A DNA stretch of 64,000 bases from Pseudomonas sp. ZH-FAD. GTDB taxonomy: Bacteria; Pseudomonadota; Gammaproteobacteria; Pseudomonadales; Pseudomonadaceae. The translations under genes were made by a program, and so were the position numbers. The notes beneath the pieces are model-generated. The model saw nothing but the letters and a program-made list of their open reading frames with translations. It did no database searches and had not been told where the DNA came from. This document shows, piece by piece, positions 41,526 to 50,731 of this stretch. Where the stretch lies: NCBI RefSeq assembly GCF_002803095.1, contig NZ_PGLR01000001.1, positions 124,001 through 188,000 of the forward strand, given 5' to 3'. Positions within the stretch are counted from its first letter, which is position 1. Each line of letters starts with the position of its first letter.

Positions 41526-42143
41526 TCACTCGGCAGCGAAAAACGCGGCAACCTGTGACTGCGCCATGGCGCGGGCCTCCAGCAGGGCCTGCTCACCTCT
41601 GGCGGTACCCTCCACACAGAAGAAGTGCATGTTCCTGAGGCCCACCGTAGCCAGGGCCGCCTGCAGGTAGGGGCGCAGGAAGTCTGGCTGCCGCGCCTGC
41701 TCGCCGCTGATCAGCCCGCCTGAGGCCAATGCCACGTAAACCGGGCGGTCACGTAACAGGCCAACCTTGCCTTGCGGTGTGCCGTTGAATGTCATGCGTA
41801 TGCGCACGATGTGATCGACCCAGGCTTTGAGGGTCGAAGGGACGGTGTAGTTGTGCATGGGGGTGGCGATCAGCAGCACATCTGCTTCGTCGAGCTGACG
41901 GATCAGCTCGGCGGAGCGCTCCAGTGCGCTGCCGGGCTCTGCCTGGTCAGCGTCAGAGGGAGACGCTAGAGCCATGGCATAGTCGCGGTCGACATGTTGT
42001 AGATCGTTGAGGTCGACGTCTCGCACCTGCAGTGAGTGCTGGCCAGCGAGGCCGTCGAGCACCAGGTGAGACAGACGCAGGCTTTCTGATTCAGCGCCAC
42101 GCGGGCTGCTGATCAGGCGCAGCACGCGGATAGCTGCAGGCAT
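41526..42143 (-). CDS. FMN-dependent NADH-azoreductase-like flavoprotein
   Basis: A 205-residue flavodoxin-fold protein. The N-terminal RVLRLISSPRGAESESLRLS and the conserved TPMHNYTVPSTLKAWVDHIV match AzoR-type NADH-quinone/azo reductases. 26 bases downstream of the AhpD-like gene on the same strand, so probably one unit for redox or electrophile stress. Confidence 0.85.
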   Translation of the reverse strand: MPAAIRVLRLISSPRGAESESLRLSHLVLDGLAGQHSLQVRDVDLNDLQHVDRDYAMALASPSDADQAEPGSALERSAELIRQLDEADVLLIATPMHNYTVPSTLKAWVDHIVRIRMTFNGTPQGKVGLLRDRPVYVALASGGLISGEQARQPDFLRPYLQAALATVGLRNMHFFCVEGTARGEQALLEARAMAQSQVAAFFAAE

Positions 42144-42169
42144 GGGCGTAACCTCTCTGAGATCGGGCT

Positions 42170-42658
42170 TCAGGCCAGGTCGGCCTTGTCCAGGCCGAAC
42201 TGCTTGTCGGCGGAGCCCGGCACGTTACGGAAGGCCACGCTCAGGCGATTCCAGCCATTGATGGCGACCACCAGGAAGCTTAGGTCCGACAGTTCCTGCT
42301 CGGAGAACTGCTCGCGCACGCTGGCGTAGATGGCGTCGGACACACCATGCGGCGACAGTTGGGTCAGGGCTTCCGTCCACTCCAGCGCGGCGCGCTCCTG
42401 CGCGGAGAACAGCGGCGATTCGCGCCAGACGGCGACATGGTGCAGGCGCAGCTCGCGCTCGCCATGAATCTTCGCTTCCTTGACGTGCATGTCGACGCAG
42501 AAGGCGCAGCCATTGATCTGCGAGGCACGCAGCATGACCAGGTGAGCCAGCGGCGCGAGAAACGGGCTGCGGGTCAGCAGCGTGGAGAATTCGGCGTACT
42601 TGCCGGAGGCCTTGGGGGAGAGTGCAAAGTAGTCGAGGCGCTGGCTCATGGTTTTCAT
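42170..42658 (-). CDS. AhpD-like carboxymuconolactone decarboxylase-family protein
   Basis: A 162-residue protein of the AhpD/alkylhydroperoxidase class. The thiol motif NGCAFCVDMHVKEA (CXXC plus His) is at about residues 44-57. Start taken at MKTMSQRLD; the longer frame upstream has no family similarity. A second Met three codons later is also possible. Likely peroxide-detoxifying or related; substrate not determined. Confidence 0.82.
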   Translation of the reverse strand: MKTMSQRLDYFALSPKASGKYAEFSTLLTRSPFLAPLAHLVMLRASQINGCAFCVDMHVKEAKIHGERELRLHHVAVWRESPLFSAQERAALEWTEALTQLSPHGVSDAIYASVREQFSEQELSDLSFLVVAINGWNRLSVAFRNVPGSADKQFGLDKADLA

Positions 42659-42844
42659 CCATCTGTGAGTTGAGAAGAAACCGATGCCCCTCTGCAACTG
42701 GCAGTACCACTGCGGCCCGGTGAGGACGAATGTACGCACCAGTGGTCTAGCCACATAGATCCATTTTTTTGGTTTTTTACTGGTCCACTTTGCACAACTG
42801 ACTCATTCGTTGTGCGGCCAGCGCCAGCCGGGGTGGTAGGGGTA

Positions 42845-42868
42845 GGCTGCGGCCTGTGCGCCGCAGCC
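42845..42868. terminator. Hairpin downstream of the MHS transporter gene
   Basis: Perfect 9-bp stem GGCTGCGGC / GCCGCAGCC, 6-base loop, 23 bases beyond the transporter stop. No T run. Confidence 0.45.
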
Positions 42869-42890
42869 TTGAGTCAAGCGTGGAGAGGTC

Positions 42891-44198
42891 TCAGGCTGGT
42901 TGATAGTTCAGCGGCCGCCTCGACGACTCGGGCAGTGCCAGGCCACCCGCCAGGGCCAGCAGGGCGATGACGATCAGGTAGTAGGCCGGCGACATGCGGT
43001 TACCGGTTGCCTCGATCAGCCAGGTGGCGATCAACGGCGCGGTGCCGCCGAAGATCGTATAGGCCAGGTTGTAGGTGAACGCCGAGGCGGTGTAGCGCAC
43101 GCGGGTGGGGAACTGCTCGGACAGCAGCACGGCGGTTACCACGCCGCAGATCACCGCACCCACTGCCAGCAGCATGGCGCCCAGAGCTGAAGCCAGCAGG
43201 GTGCCCGAGGCGGCCAGGGTAAAGGCCGGATACACCGCGACAATCAGCGCCACCCCGGCAGTCAGGATGGTGCGGCGACGGCCGACACGATCCGAGTAGC
43301 GACCAACGAAAGGGCACAGCAGGGCGGCGAAGAACAGCGCGATCAGGCTGGCCAGCAAAGCCACCGGCCGTGCTGCACCACCGACCACCTGCATGTAGGT
43401 GGTCAGGTAAGTGGTGAACATGTAGAACGACAGCGCCGTGGCGGAGATGAACGCCGACAGGCAGAGCACGGTGCCGCCGTGCTCGCGCAAGGTTTCGCGC
43501 AGCGGCGAATGTTCCGGATGAGGTTGCGCGGCCAGGGCCTGGAAGGCCGGTGACTCGTCAAGGCGCAAGCGCATGTACAAGCCGACCAGGCCCAGCGGTG
43601 CGGCGATCAGAAAGGGCACACGCCAGCCCCAGGCCTGCATCTGCGATTCGTCCAGCCACAAGCCCATGCCGAACACCAGCCCGGCTGCGCAGGCGAACGC
43701 CATGAAGGTCGAGACCGGCACGAAGCTGCCATAACGGGCCTTCTGTTCGGTGGGGGCGTGTTCCATGACGAAGGCGCAGGCGCCGGCATACTCGCCACCG
43801 GCGGAGAAACCCTGTAGGCAACGCGCCAGCGCCAGCAGCAGCGGGGCGAACAGGCCGATGCTGGCGTAGGTCGGCAGTAGGCCAATCAGCGTGGTGGCGC
43901 CGGCCATCAGCAGCACGGTGATCGACAGCACGCGCTTGCGTCCGATGCGGTCGCCGAGAATGCCGAAGACGATGCCGCCCAGCGGGCGCAGGGCGAACGA
44001 CACGGCGAACACGGCGAAGGTCTGCAGCAGCGCCAGGGTTGGATTGCCCGGAGGGAAGAACAGCGAGGCGATGGTCACGGCGAGAAAACCGTAGACGGCG
44101 AAGTCGAACCACTCGACGAAGTTGCCGATGGCCGAGGCGGCGATCACCTTGTGCAAGGTGGCCGGGCTGACCTGCTGGCCTGTGTTGATAGCATTCAT
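42891..44198 (-). CDS. MFS transporter, metabolite:H+ symporter (MHS) family
   Basis: A 435-residue transporter with 12 predicted transmembrane helices. The family motifs [16 protein letters not shown] (helix 1), [10 protein letters not shown] (loop 2-3) and [16 protein letters not shown] (helix 4) are those of ProP/KgtP/citrate-type symporters. Substrate probably an organic acid or betaine; not resolved. Downstream of a LysR gene on the same strand. Confidence 0.87.
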   Translation of the reverse strand: MNAINTGQQVSPATLHKVIAASAIGNFVEWFDFAVYGFLAVTIASLFFPPGNPTLALLQTFAVFAVSFALRPLGGIVFGILGDRIGRKRVLSITVLLMAGATTLIGLLPTYASIGLFAPLLLALARCLQGFSAGGEYAGACAFVMEHAPTEQKARYGSFVPVSTFMAFACAAGLVFGMGLWLDESQMQAWGWRVPFLIAAPLGLVGLYMRLRLDESPAFQALAAQPHPEHSPLRETLREHGGTVLCLSAFISATALSFYMFTTYLTTYMQVVGGAARPVALLASLIALFFAALLCPFVGRYSDRVGRRRTILTAGVALIVAVYPAFTLAASGTLLASALGAMLLAVGAVICGVVTAVLLSEQFPTRVRYTASAFTYNLAYTIFGGTAPLIATWLIEATGNRMSPAYYLIVIALLALAGGLALPESSRRPLNYQPA

Positions 44199-44299
44199 GC
44201 GACGCTCCTGATCCCTGATTTAGACGGCTTCAGGCAGGTTACGGAGCGATAGCCGGGGCGGGCGCTTCGCAGGCGACAGTGGCGTTGCCGTGAGCGACC

Positions 44300-45211
44300 T
44301 CAGCCTTGGGGAAACTGCGCCGGATCGGAGAAGCAGGCGCGCAGGTGATCGAACACCAGGCGCACCCTTGGCGGCACAGGGCCCTGTTGTGGGCGGTAGA
44401 TGAACAGCTGCCAGGGATCGGGCGCCTGCTCCGTCAGCACCGCCTGCAGGTGGCCGCTCTGCAGATAGGGCTGCGCCAGGTAGGCGGGCAACTGGCCGTA
44501 GGCCAGGCCGGCAAGCACGGCTTCCAGTTCGGCTTCGGGGTCATCGCACACAAACGCGGGCGCGGGCGGATGCAGGCTGGGGCCGTGAGCAAAGGTCCAC
44601 GGCCAGGGGCGGCCATTCTTGCGGTCGATCAGCACCGACAGCGGCCGCTGCTGCAACTCGTCGAGGTCACGCGGCGCGCCGCTGGCAGTGATCAGTTGCG
44701 GCGTAGCCACTACCTGCAACGGCACCGGTGCCAGGGCGCGGGCGACGTAGCGGCTGTCACGCAGGAAGCCGACGTGGATGCCGATGTCGATCTGCGCCTC
44801 CACCGCGTCGGTGATCTCGTCCTCCAGGCGCAGGTTCAGCACCAGCTGTGGGTGCTGCTTGAGCAAGGGCTGCAGGAACGCCACCAGAAAGCGCTTGCCG
44901 ATGGCCTGCGGCGCGGTGATGCCGATGCGCCCGGCGATGGCCGACTCGGCGTCGGCGCGGTGGCCGCGAAACAGCGCGTCGAAATCCTCCAGCTTTTGCC
45001 TGGCGCGCACCGCGTAGGCCTCACCGAAGGCGGTGATATGCACCTGGCGGGTGTTGCGGTGGAAGAGAATCTCGCCGAGTTCTTCCTCCAGTGCCTTGAT
45101 CGCGCGGGTCACCGCTTGCGGGGAAACGCCCAGGCGAGTCGCTGCCTCGCGGAAATTGCTGCAGTCGGCCGCGCTGCAGAAGATGCGGATCATCTCCATG
45201 CGATTGAGCAT
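44300..45211 (-). CDS. LysR-family transcriptional regulator
   Basis: A 303-residue LTTR. The N-terminal HTH (NFREAATRLGVSPQAVTRAI) is followed by a periplasmic-binding-like effector domain. Divergent from the SDR gene at 45352 across a 140-base gap that holds a palindrome; regulation of that SDR is the likely role. Confidence 0.88.
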   Translation of the reverse strand: MLNRMEMIRIFCSAADCSNFREAATRLGVSPQAVTRAIKALEEELGEILFHRNTRQVHITAFGEAYAVRARQKLEDFDALFRGHRADAESAIAGRIGITAPQAIGKRFLVAFLQPLLKQHPQLVLNLRLEDEITDAVEAQIDIGIHVGFLRDSRYVARALAPVPLQVVATPQLITASGAPRDLDELQQRPLSVLIDRKNGRPWPWTFAHGPSLHPPAPAFVCDDPEAELEAVLAGLAYGQLPAYLAQPYLQSGHLQAVLTEQAPDPWQLFIYRPQQGPVPPRVRLVFDHLRACFSDPAQFPQG

Positions 45212-45227
45212 GTCGGGGCGCCTTTGT

Positions 45228-45244
45228 ATTCCATGATGTGGAAT
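45228..45244. promoter_or_regulatory. LysR-type binding site between regulator and SDR gene
   Basis: ATTCCA (45228-45233) / TGGAAT (45239-45244), a perfect 6-bp inverted repeat with 5-base spacer; contains the T-N11-A pattern expected of LysR sites. Confidence 0.55.
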
Positions 45245-45351
45245 AGCCTAATCCAAACTCTTCCATTTATTGAAACGGAAATCGCCTCTAACGTGAGCCC
45301 ATGTCCGGCCTACGGCACGGACACTCCAACCAATCGAGAGAGGGCTTACCC

Positions 45352-46095
45352 ATGAGCAACAACATTTCCGGCAAGGTCGTGGTCATCACCGGCGCCAGCA
45401 GCGGCCTGGGCGAAGCGACCGCCCGCCATCTGAGCAAGCTGGGCGCCAAGGTGGTGCTGGCTGCACGGCGCAAGGAGCGTCTCGAGAAACTGGTCAGCGA
45501 GCTGGTCGCCGTTGGTGGCGAGGCCGTGGCCTACCAGACTGACGTGACCCGCGCCGATGAGGTCAAGGCGCTGATCCAGGGCGCACTGGACACCTTCGGC
45601 CGCGTCGATGTGCTGGTCAACAACGCCGGGCTGATGGCCATCGCGCCGCTGAGCGACGTGCGCGTCGAGGAATGGGAGCGCATGATCGACATCAACATCA
45701 AGGGCGTGCTGTACGGCATCGCCGCGGCGCTGCCGGTGTTCCAGCAGCAGAACGCCGGGCATTTCATCAACATCGCCTCGGTGGCCGGGATCAAGGTGTT
45801 CAGCCCCGGTGGTACCGTCTACAGCGGCACCAAGTTCGCCGTGCGCGCCATCTCCGAAGGCCTGCGTCATGAGGTGGGCGGCAGCATCCGCACCACCACC
45901 ATCGAGCCGGGCGCGGTGGATTCGGAGTTGAAGTTCGGCAGCGCCCACCAGCAGAGCCGCGACTTCGTCGTCGACTTCTACAAGCAGGCGATTCCGGCGG
46001 AGTCGGTGGCGCGCGCCATCGCCTACGCCATCGAACAGCCGGCTGACGTCGACATCAACGAGATCGTCCTGCGTCCGACCGTACAGGAGTTCTGA
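45352..46095 (+). CDS. Short-chain dehydrogenase/reductase
   Basis: A 247-residue SDR. The NAD(P) motif TGASSGLGEATA is at 12-23, NNAG near 90, catalytic Ser in NIASVAG and YSGTKFA as YXXXK near 158-162. The ATG at 45352 follows GAGAGAGGG. Substrate unknown. Probably controlled by the divergent LysR gene. Confidence 0.88.
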   Translation: MSNNISGKVVVITGASSGLGEATARHLSKLGAKVVLAARRKERLEKLVSELVAVGGEAVAYQTDVTRADEVKALIQGALDTFGRVDVLVNNAGLMAIAPLSDVRVEEWERMIDINIKGVLYGIAAALPVFQQQNAGHFINIASVAGIKVFSPGGTVYSGTKFAVRAISEGLRHEVGGSIRTTTIEPGAVDSELKFGSAHQQSRDFVVDFYKQAIPAESVARAIAYAIEQPADVDINEIVLRPTVQEF

Positions 46096-46179
46096 TCCAC
46101 AGCCGCTACGGCAGGCGCTTGCGATGCGGGCCTTCACGGGCCAGCATGCGAGCGCCTTTTTTTGTTTCGAGGAGTCTGC

Positions 46180-46749
46180 ATGAGCGCGCACATCCGTCCC
46201 GTCGACCTGGCCAAGGCCTACCGTCTGCTCAACCACGGCCCCACCGTGCTGGTGTCGGCTCGTCATCAGGCTGTGGATAACGTCATGGCGGCAGCCTGGT
46301 GCTGCGCCCTGGATTTCGAGCCGCCGAAGCTCACCGTGGTATTGGACAAGACCACCCGCACCCGCGCGCTGATCGAGGGCAGCGGCCTGTTCGCCATCCA
46401 GGTGCCGACGGTGGCACAGCTGCAGCTGACCCAGGCGGTGGGCAATGCCAGCCTGGCGGATGACCCGGCGAAGCTGGTCCATGTCGGGGTCGAGCTGTTC
46501 TCCATGGAAGGCCACGACCTGCCGCTGGTGGCGGGCTGCTCGGCCTGGCTGGTCTGCCGGCTGATCGATGAGCCGCACAACCAGCAGGCTTACGACCTGT
46601 TTATCGGCGAGGTGATCGCAGCCTGGGCCGATGAGCGCGTGTTCCGCGATGGCCGCTGGCATTTCGAAACGGCCGACCCGAGCCTGCGCAGCCTGCATCA
46701 CGTGGCCGGTGGGCATTACTACGCGATTGGCGAGGCGATCAAGGCCTGA
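46180..46749 (+). CDS. Flavin reductase-like / flavoredoxin domain protein
   Basis: A 189-residue FMN-binding split-barrel protein of the flavin reductase (DIM6/NTAB) family. Start MSAHIRPVDLAKAYRLL follows GAGGAG; VMAAAWCCALDFEPPKLTVV is the FMN-binding strand region. It may supply reduced flavin to a partner. Exact DnaA box at 46272-46280. Convergent with the next SDR (stop codons 5 bases apart). Confidence 0.8.
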   Translation: MSAHIRPVDLAKAYRLLNHGPTVLVSARHQAVDNVMAAAWCCALDFEPPKLTVVLDKTTRTRALIEGSGLFAIQVPTVAQLQLTQAVGNASLADDPAKLVHVGVELFSMEGHDLPLVAGCSAWLVCRLIDEPHNQQAYDLFIGEVIAAWADERVFRDGRWHFETADPSLRSLHHVAGGHYYAIGEAIKA

Positions 46750-46753
46750 GTCT

Positions 46754-47482
46754 TCACACCAGCACATTACCGCCATCCACCACCAGCGACTGGCCATTGG
46801 CGAAGCCACTGCGCATGAGGAACAGGTAGGCAGCGGCGACGTCCTCCACTTCGCCTATTCGCCCAACTGGCAGGCGAGCGGCGACGCTTTGGTAAAGGGC
46901 CTGTCGTTCGTGCTCGCGCATATCGCGCCATAACTCGGTACGCACCAGACCGGGCGCCACGGCGTTGATGCGCAACGGTGCCAGCTCTACGGCCAGAGCC
47001 CGCACCAGCGAGTCGATGGCGCCGCAAACGCTGGCGGCCAGGCTCCAGCCTGAACTGGGTCGTATGCCGGCGATACCGCCCGAAAGCACGATGGACCCAT
47101 TAGGACGAATCCACCTCACGGCATGGCGTATCGCTATTAGTGCCGACCAGTAACGCAGTTCGAAGGCGTGCCGGGCATTCACTGAATCCAGTTCGGCCAG
47201 CGGGCTCAATTGCAAGCGGTCGCCGGCACTGTAGACCAGATGGTCGATTGTCCCGACTTCCGTGAAGAAGGCCGCAATGGCTTGATGATCGGTGAGATCA
47301 AGCAAGCGGCCGCAGGCGCCTTCGCCAAGTCGGGTCAGGGCACGTTCTAGGCGCGATGGGTTGCTTGAAGCGATAGTCACGCTGGCACCTTCGGCCAAGG
47401 ACTGACGGGCCACTTCCAGGCCGATGCCAGATGAGCCGCCGAGGATGACGATGTGCTTGTCACGCAATGCAGGAGTAGACAT
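46754..47482 (-). CDS. SDR-fold protein lacking the YXXXK catalytic pair
   Basis: A 242-residue protein with a clear SDR nucleotide-binding start (VILGGSSGIGLEVARQ) and C-terminal SLVVDGGN. Where YXXXK is expected it reads GWSLAASVCGAID, so both Tyr and Lys are missing. It may be a non-catalytic or atypical SDR. Last gene of the NmrA-MFS-SDR unit; start taken at MSTPALRDKHIV. Confidence 0.8.
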   Translation of the reverse strand: MSTPALRDKHIVILGGSSGIGLEVARQSLAEGASVTIASSNPSRLERALTRLGEGACGRLLDLTDHQAIAAFFTEVGTIDHLVYSAGDRLQLSPLAELDSVNARHAFELRYWSALIAIRHAVRWIRPNGSIVLSGGIAGIRPSSGWSLAASVCGAIDSLVRALAVELAPLRINAVAPGLVRTELWRDMREHERQALYQSVAARLPVGRIGEVEDVAAAYLFLMRSGFANGQSLVVDGGNVLV

Positions 47483-47498
47483 GTGAGTATCTCCGCGG

Positions 47499-48665
47499 TT
47501 AGTTGCTGCGTGTCTGGCCGAGGGCCAATGCAATGAGCGCGAGAAGGGCGGCTATACCGGCAAGCCAGTGCCAGCCGAGTTGCAACAAGGGCATCGCCAG
47601 TGCCGAGCCGAGGGCTCCGCCAAGGAAGAAACCGGCGATGTACAGCCCGTTCAGTCGGCTACGAGCTCTGACATCGAGCGTCAGCACCTGGCGTTGTGCG
47701 GCTACGTGACTGATTTGCACGCCGGCATCGATCAGCAGGGCTGCCAGTAACCAACAGGTCAACGTGGGCAGGGCAATGCTCAGCAGAAAGCCGCTCGCTA
47801 CCAGCACAGCCCCCCAGCCTCGCAATGCGGTGGAATGGCCGTTGTCGGCGAGGCGGCCAGCCACCGGTGCAACCAAAGCCCCGGCGGCGCCGGCCAAGGC
47901 GAACAGGGCGATGCCCTGCGCATGCAGGCCGAAGCGTTCGGCCAGCAGCACAGGTGCACCAACCCAGAACAGACTGAATGCGGCGAACAAGCAGGCCTGT
48001 GCCGCGCTGCGTCGGCGGAGTTCGGCGTGCCTGCGCAGCAGTTTTGTCAGGGACGCGAGCAGGGCTGGATAGCCAAGCGTCGAGTTGGCTCGATGATGTG
48101 GCAGGCGCCAGGCCAGCAATGCACCGAGCAGACTGACCAGCAGCGCGTCCGCAGCAAACAGTGCACGCCAGCCAAATGCATCGGTGATCAAGCTGGCCAG
48201 GGGGCGGGCCAGCAAGATGCCCAACAGCAAGCCGGCGGTGACGCTACCGACGGCACGCCCCCGAGTGCTGTCGCTGCTCATGTGTGCTGCCAGGGGCACC
48301 AGCAATTGCACCGCGCAGGAGCCCAGGCCGATAACGAGTGCCGCCAGCAGCAGGACGCCGACATTGCTGGCGCTGGCCATCATCAGCAGTGCCAGCACTT
48401 GGACGAGCGCCAGGGTCAGGACCAAACGGCGGTTCTCCAGCAGATCGCCCAGCGGCACCACCAGCAACAGGCCCAGGCAGAAGCCCAATTGGCTGGCGCT
48501 TACGGCTAGCCCCGCCTGCCAGAAGACGATGCCCAGATCAGTGGCGATCGCCGAGAGTATCGGTTGGGCCAGATAGCTGCCCGCAGCAAATGTGCCACAG
48601 GCCAATGCCAGCAGCGCCGTCGATGAGCGGCCGCTACCGGTCAGCGCAATACTGCCAGTGCTCAT
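47499..48665 (-). CDS. MFS efflux transporter
   Basis: A 388-residue membrane protein with about 12 transmembrane helices, sugar/drug-exporter-like (AraJ/Bcr type). The loop 2-3 motif GDLLENRRLV is degenerate. 10 bases downstream of the NmrA gene and 16 upstream of the SDR, one operon. Substrate unknown. Confidence 0.83.
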   Translation of the reverse strand: MSTGSIALTGSGRSSTALLALACGTFAAGSYLAQPILSAIATDLGIVFWQAGLAVSASQLGFCLGLLLVVPLGDLLENRRLVLTLALVQVLALLMMASASNVGVLLLAALVIGLGSCAVQLLVPLAAHMSSDSTRGRAVGSVTAGLLLGILLARPLASLITDAFGWRALFAADALLVSLLGALLAWRLPHHRANSTLGYPALLASLTKLLRRHAELRRRSAAQACLFAAFSLFWVGAPVLLAERFGLHAQGIALFALAGAAGALVAPVAGRLADNGHSTALRGWGAVLVASGFLLSIALPTLTCWLLAALLIDAGVQISHVAAQRQVLTLDVRARSRLNGLYIAGFFLGGALGSALAMPLLQLGWHWLAGIAALLALIALALGQTRSN

Positions 48666-48675
48666 GCGAACCCCC

Positions 48676-49533
48676 TCAGGCCTGCCGTTGGATCAGGTCG
48701 GCGAGTACCGTTTCCAATTTGGTGGTGCCGTGTATCGCCGTGCCTGCGAAGTCGATCCAGCCTTGATTGAATCCATCGAGCATCTGCATGCGTGGCAATG
48801 GGTTGTGCATGCCCTGGCTGCGGAAAAGCTGCTCCCAGGTGTCACGCGGTACGCTGCGTGCCTGCACGTCACGACCCAGCAGTCGCCCGAGAGTAGCGGC
48901 CAGGTGTTGTGGCGTGACACGCCGCGGCCCTTCCAGCTCGACGATGCGTAGGCCCTGCCAGGACTCCTGCAAGAGCATGGCGGCGGTGCGGCCGACATCG
49001 GCAGTGGCGACCATCGGCACGGCTTTGTCCAACGGCTGCAGGAAGCTGTGCAGCACGCCTTCGTCGCGCGCAGGGGCAATATCCCACAGGCTGTTCTCCA
49101 TGAACCATCCGGCACGCAGGAAGGCGACCGGCATCGGCAACTGGCCGAGTTGCTGCTCCATATCGCTGAGCTGGCGTAGCAGGTTGGACTGGCTGGCCTG
49201 GGCGCCGATGGTCGACAGGCACACGACTTTGGCCGGTTGAGCGGTCTCCAGCGCCGAGCGAAGGGTCGAGACGATATAGCGCGATTCGAGGAAATCCGGG
49301 CTTGGGTCGAAGTTCGGGGGCAGCAGCACGAACACCGCTTCGGCACCTTTGAAAGCGCGGGTCAACGCGGCGGCGTCACGCATATCGGCCAGGGCCAGCT
49401 CACAGCCCTGGCGCAGCCACTCGCCGCCCCTGGAGGCATCGCGCACTACCGCGCGTACGTTCTTGCCGGCAGCGAGCAGAGTGCGGGCCACGGTGCCGCC
49501 GACCTGGCCGGTGATTCCAGTGATCACATACAT
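48676..49533 (-). CDS. NmrA-like NAD(P)-binding protein
   Basis: A 285-residue NmrA/HSCARG-type protein. The start YVITGITGQVGGTVARTLL holds the Rossmann GXXGXXG motif, and GAEAVFVLLPPNF is typical of the family, which often senses NAD(P) redox state instead of catalysing. First gene of the leftward unit, divergent from a LysR gene. Confidence 0.83.
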   Translation of the reverse strand: MYVITGITGQVGGTVARTLLAAGKNVRAVVRDASRGGEWLRQGCELALADMRDAAALTRAFKGAEAVFVLLPPNFDPSPDFLESRYIVSTLRSALETAQPAKVVCLSTIGAQASQSNLLRQLSDMEQQLGQLPMPVAFLRAGWFMENSLWDIAPARDEGVLHSFLQPLDKAVPMVATADVGRTAAMLLQESWQGLRIVELEGPRRVTPQHLAATLGRLLGRDVQARSVPRDTWEQLFRSQGMHNPLPRMQMLDGFNQGWIDFAGTAIHGTTKLETVLADLIQRQA

Positions 49534-49593
49534 GGGGATAACTCCTATTGCGACCGGCGGTTGCCGGGTTCGCAAGCAGTCTCTCCTCAGTCA

Positions 49594-49621
49594 ATTGATC
49601 AATCGATAACATGGAAGTTAT
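49594..49621. promoter_or_regulatory. Palindromes in the NmrA-LysR divergent promoter
   Basis: ATTGATCAAT (49594-49603) and ATAAC-N6-GTTAT (49606-49621) are perfect inverted repeats 28-55 bases before the LysR ATG; likely LysR operators. Confidence 0.55.
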
Positions 49622-49648
49622 TTAATTGATGACATAAAGGCATCAAAT

Positions 49649-50551
49649 ATGGGCTTTGATGAGCGCACCCTGAATGGCATGAGTGTGTTCGCCGCCATTG
49701 TCGACACCGGCAGCTTCGCGGGTGCAGGCGAGGTGTTGGACATGTCCCAACCTGGCGTCAGCCGCGCGTTGGCGCGGTTGGAGAAACGCCTCGGCATTCG
49801 CCTGTTCGATCGCACTACACGCTCGGTGACCCTGACCGACGACGGGCGGCGTCTGCATGAGCAGGTACTGCCGTTGCTGACTGCGTTGGAGGAGGCGGCC
49901 AGCTCGGTCACCGCTGGTGCTCGGGTGGTGCGCGGGCGCTTGCGGGTCAATGTCGACCCTTTCTTCGCCCGCTTGATCCTAGGCCCGCGATTGGGGGCGT
50001 TTCTCGATGCCCATCCGCAGTTGGAACTGGAACTGATCACCCGTGACCGACTGGGTGACATGGTCGCCGATGGCTTCGACCTGGCGCTGCGTTTCGGTGA
50101 GCCGCGTACTTCCAGCCTGGTCGCGCGCAAGTTGCTGGACACGCGCATCCTGACAGTCGCGGCACCTTCCTATCTGAAGCGTCATGGTCGCCCCGAACAA
50201 CCGCAGGATCTGAACGGGCATCGCTGCATCCAGTTTCGCGATCCTGAAACCGGGCGGCCGTTCGACTGGGAGTTCCATCGTGGCAGTGAGCGTCAGGTGG
50301 TGGATACCCGTGGTCAGTTACTGGTCAACGATGTCGGCAGTCTGCACAGCACCTGCCTGGCGGGGTACGGCATTGCCCAGATCATGGCGCTGGGCAGTGA
50401 CTTGTTGCTGGCGGATGGGCGGCTGGTGGAATTGTTCGCGGACTGGCCGGACGAGCGTTTCCCGCTATACGCCCTGTATCCGTCGAGGCACAACCCGCCG
50501 GCCAAGGTGCGGGCTTTTCTCGATTTCGTCTTGCAGCTGGTCGCCGCCTGA
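49649..50551 (+). CDS. LysR-family transcriptional regulator
   Basis: A 300-residue LTTR with N-terminal HTH GAGEVLDMSQPGVSRALARL and an effector domain containing RDRLGDMVADGFDLALRFGE, typical of the large CrgA-type subgroup. Divergent from NmrA-MFS-SDR and likely their regulator. Confidence 0.88.
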   Translation: MGFDERTLNGMSVFAAIVDTGSFAGAGEVLDMSQPGVSRALARLEKRLGIRLFDRTTRSVTLTDDGRRLHEQVLPLLTALEEAASSVTAGARVVRGRLRVNVDPFFARLILGPRLGAFLDAHPQLELELITRDRLGDMVADGFDLALRFGEPRTSSLVARKLLDTRILTVAAPSYLKRHGRPEQPQDLNGHRCIQFRDPETGRPFDWEFHRGSERQVVDTRGQLLVNDVGSLHSTCLAGYGIAQIMALGSDLLLADGRLVELFADWPDERFPLYALYPSRHNPPAKVRAFLDFVLQLVAA

Positions 50552-50578
50552 AACAACTGCCGAATCTGTGGCAGGCGA

Positions 50579-50718
50579 TCAGCGCGCCAGCGGCAACACC
50601 ACACCGATCAGCACGAAGAGCACACCGCAACCGCGGTTGAAGGCGCGGCCGCCGCGCTCCAGCCCGGGCCGTACGCGAACGGCCCTGGCTGGTCTGAAAG
50701 TACCGAGTGAGTCGTCGA
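50579..50718 (-). pseudogene. C-terminal remnant of a LysE/RhtB exporter
   Basis: The minus frame reads RPGLERGGRAFNRGCGVLFV then LIGVVLPLAR-stop, which looks like the last transmembrane segment of a LysE-type exporter. Nothing of the rest remains between the two LysR genes. Confidence 0.5.
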
Positions 50719-50731
50719 TCGATGCCCGATG

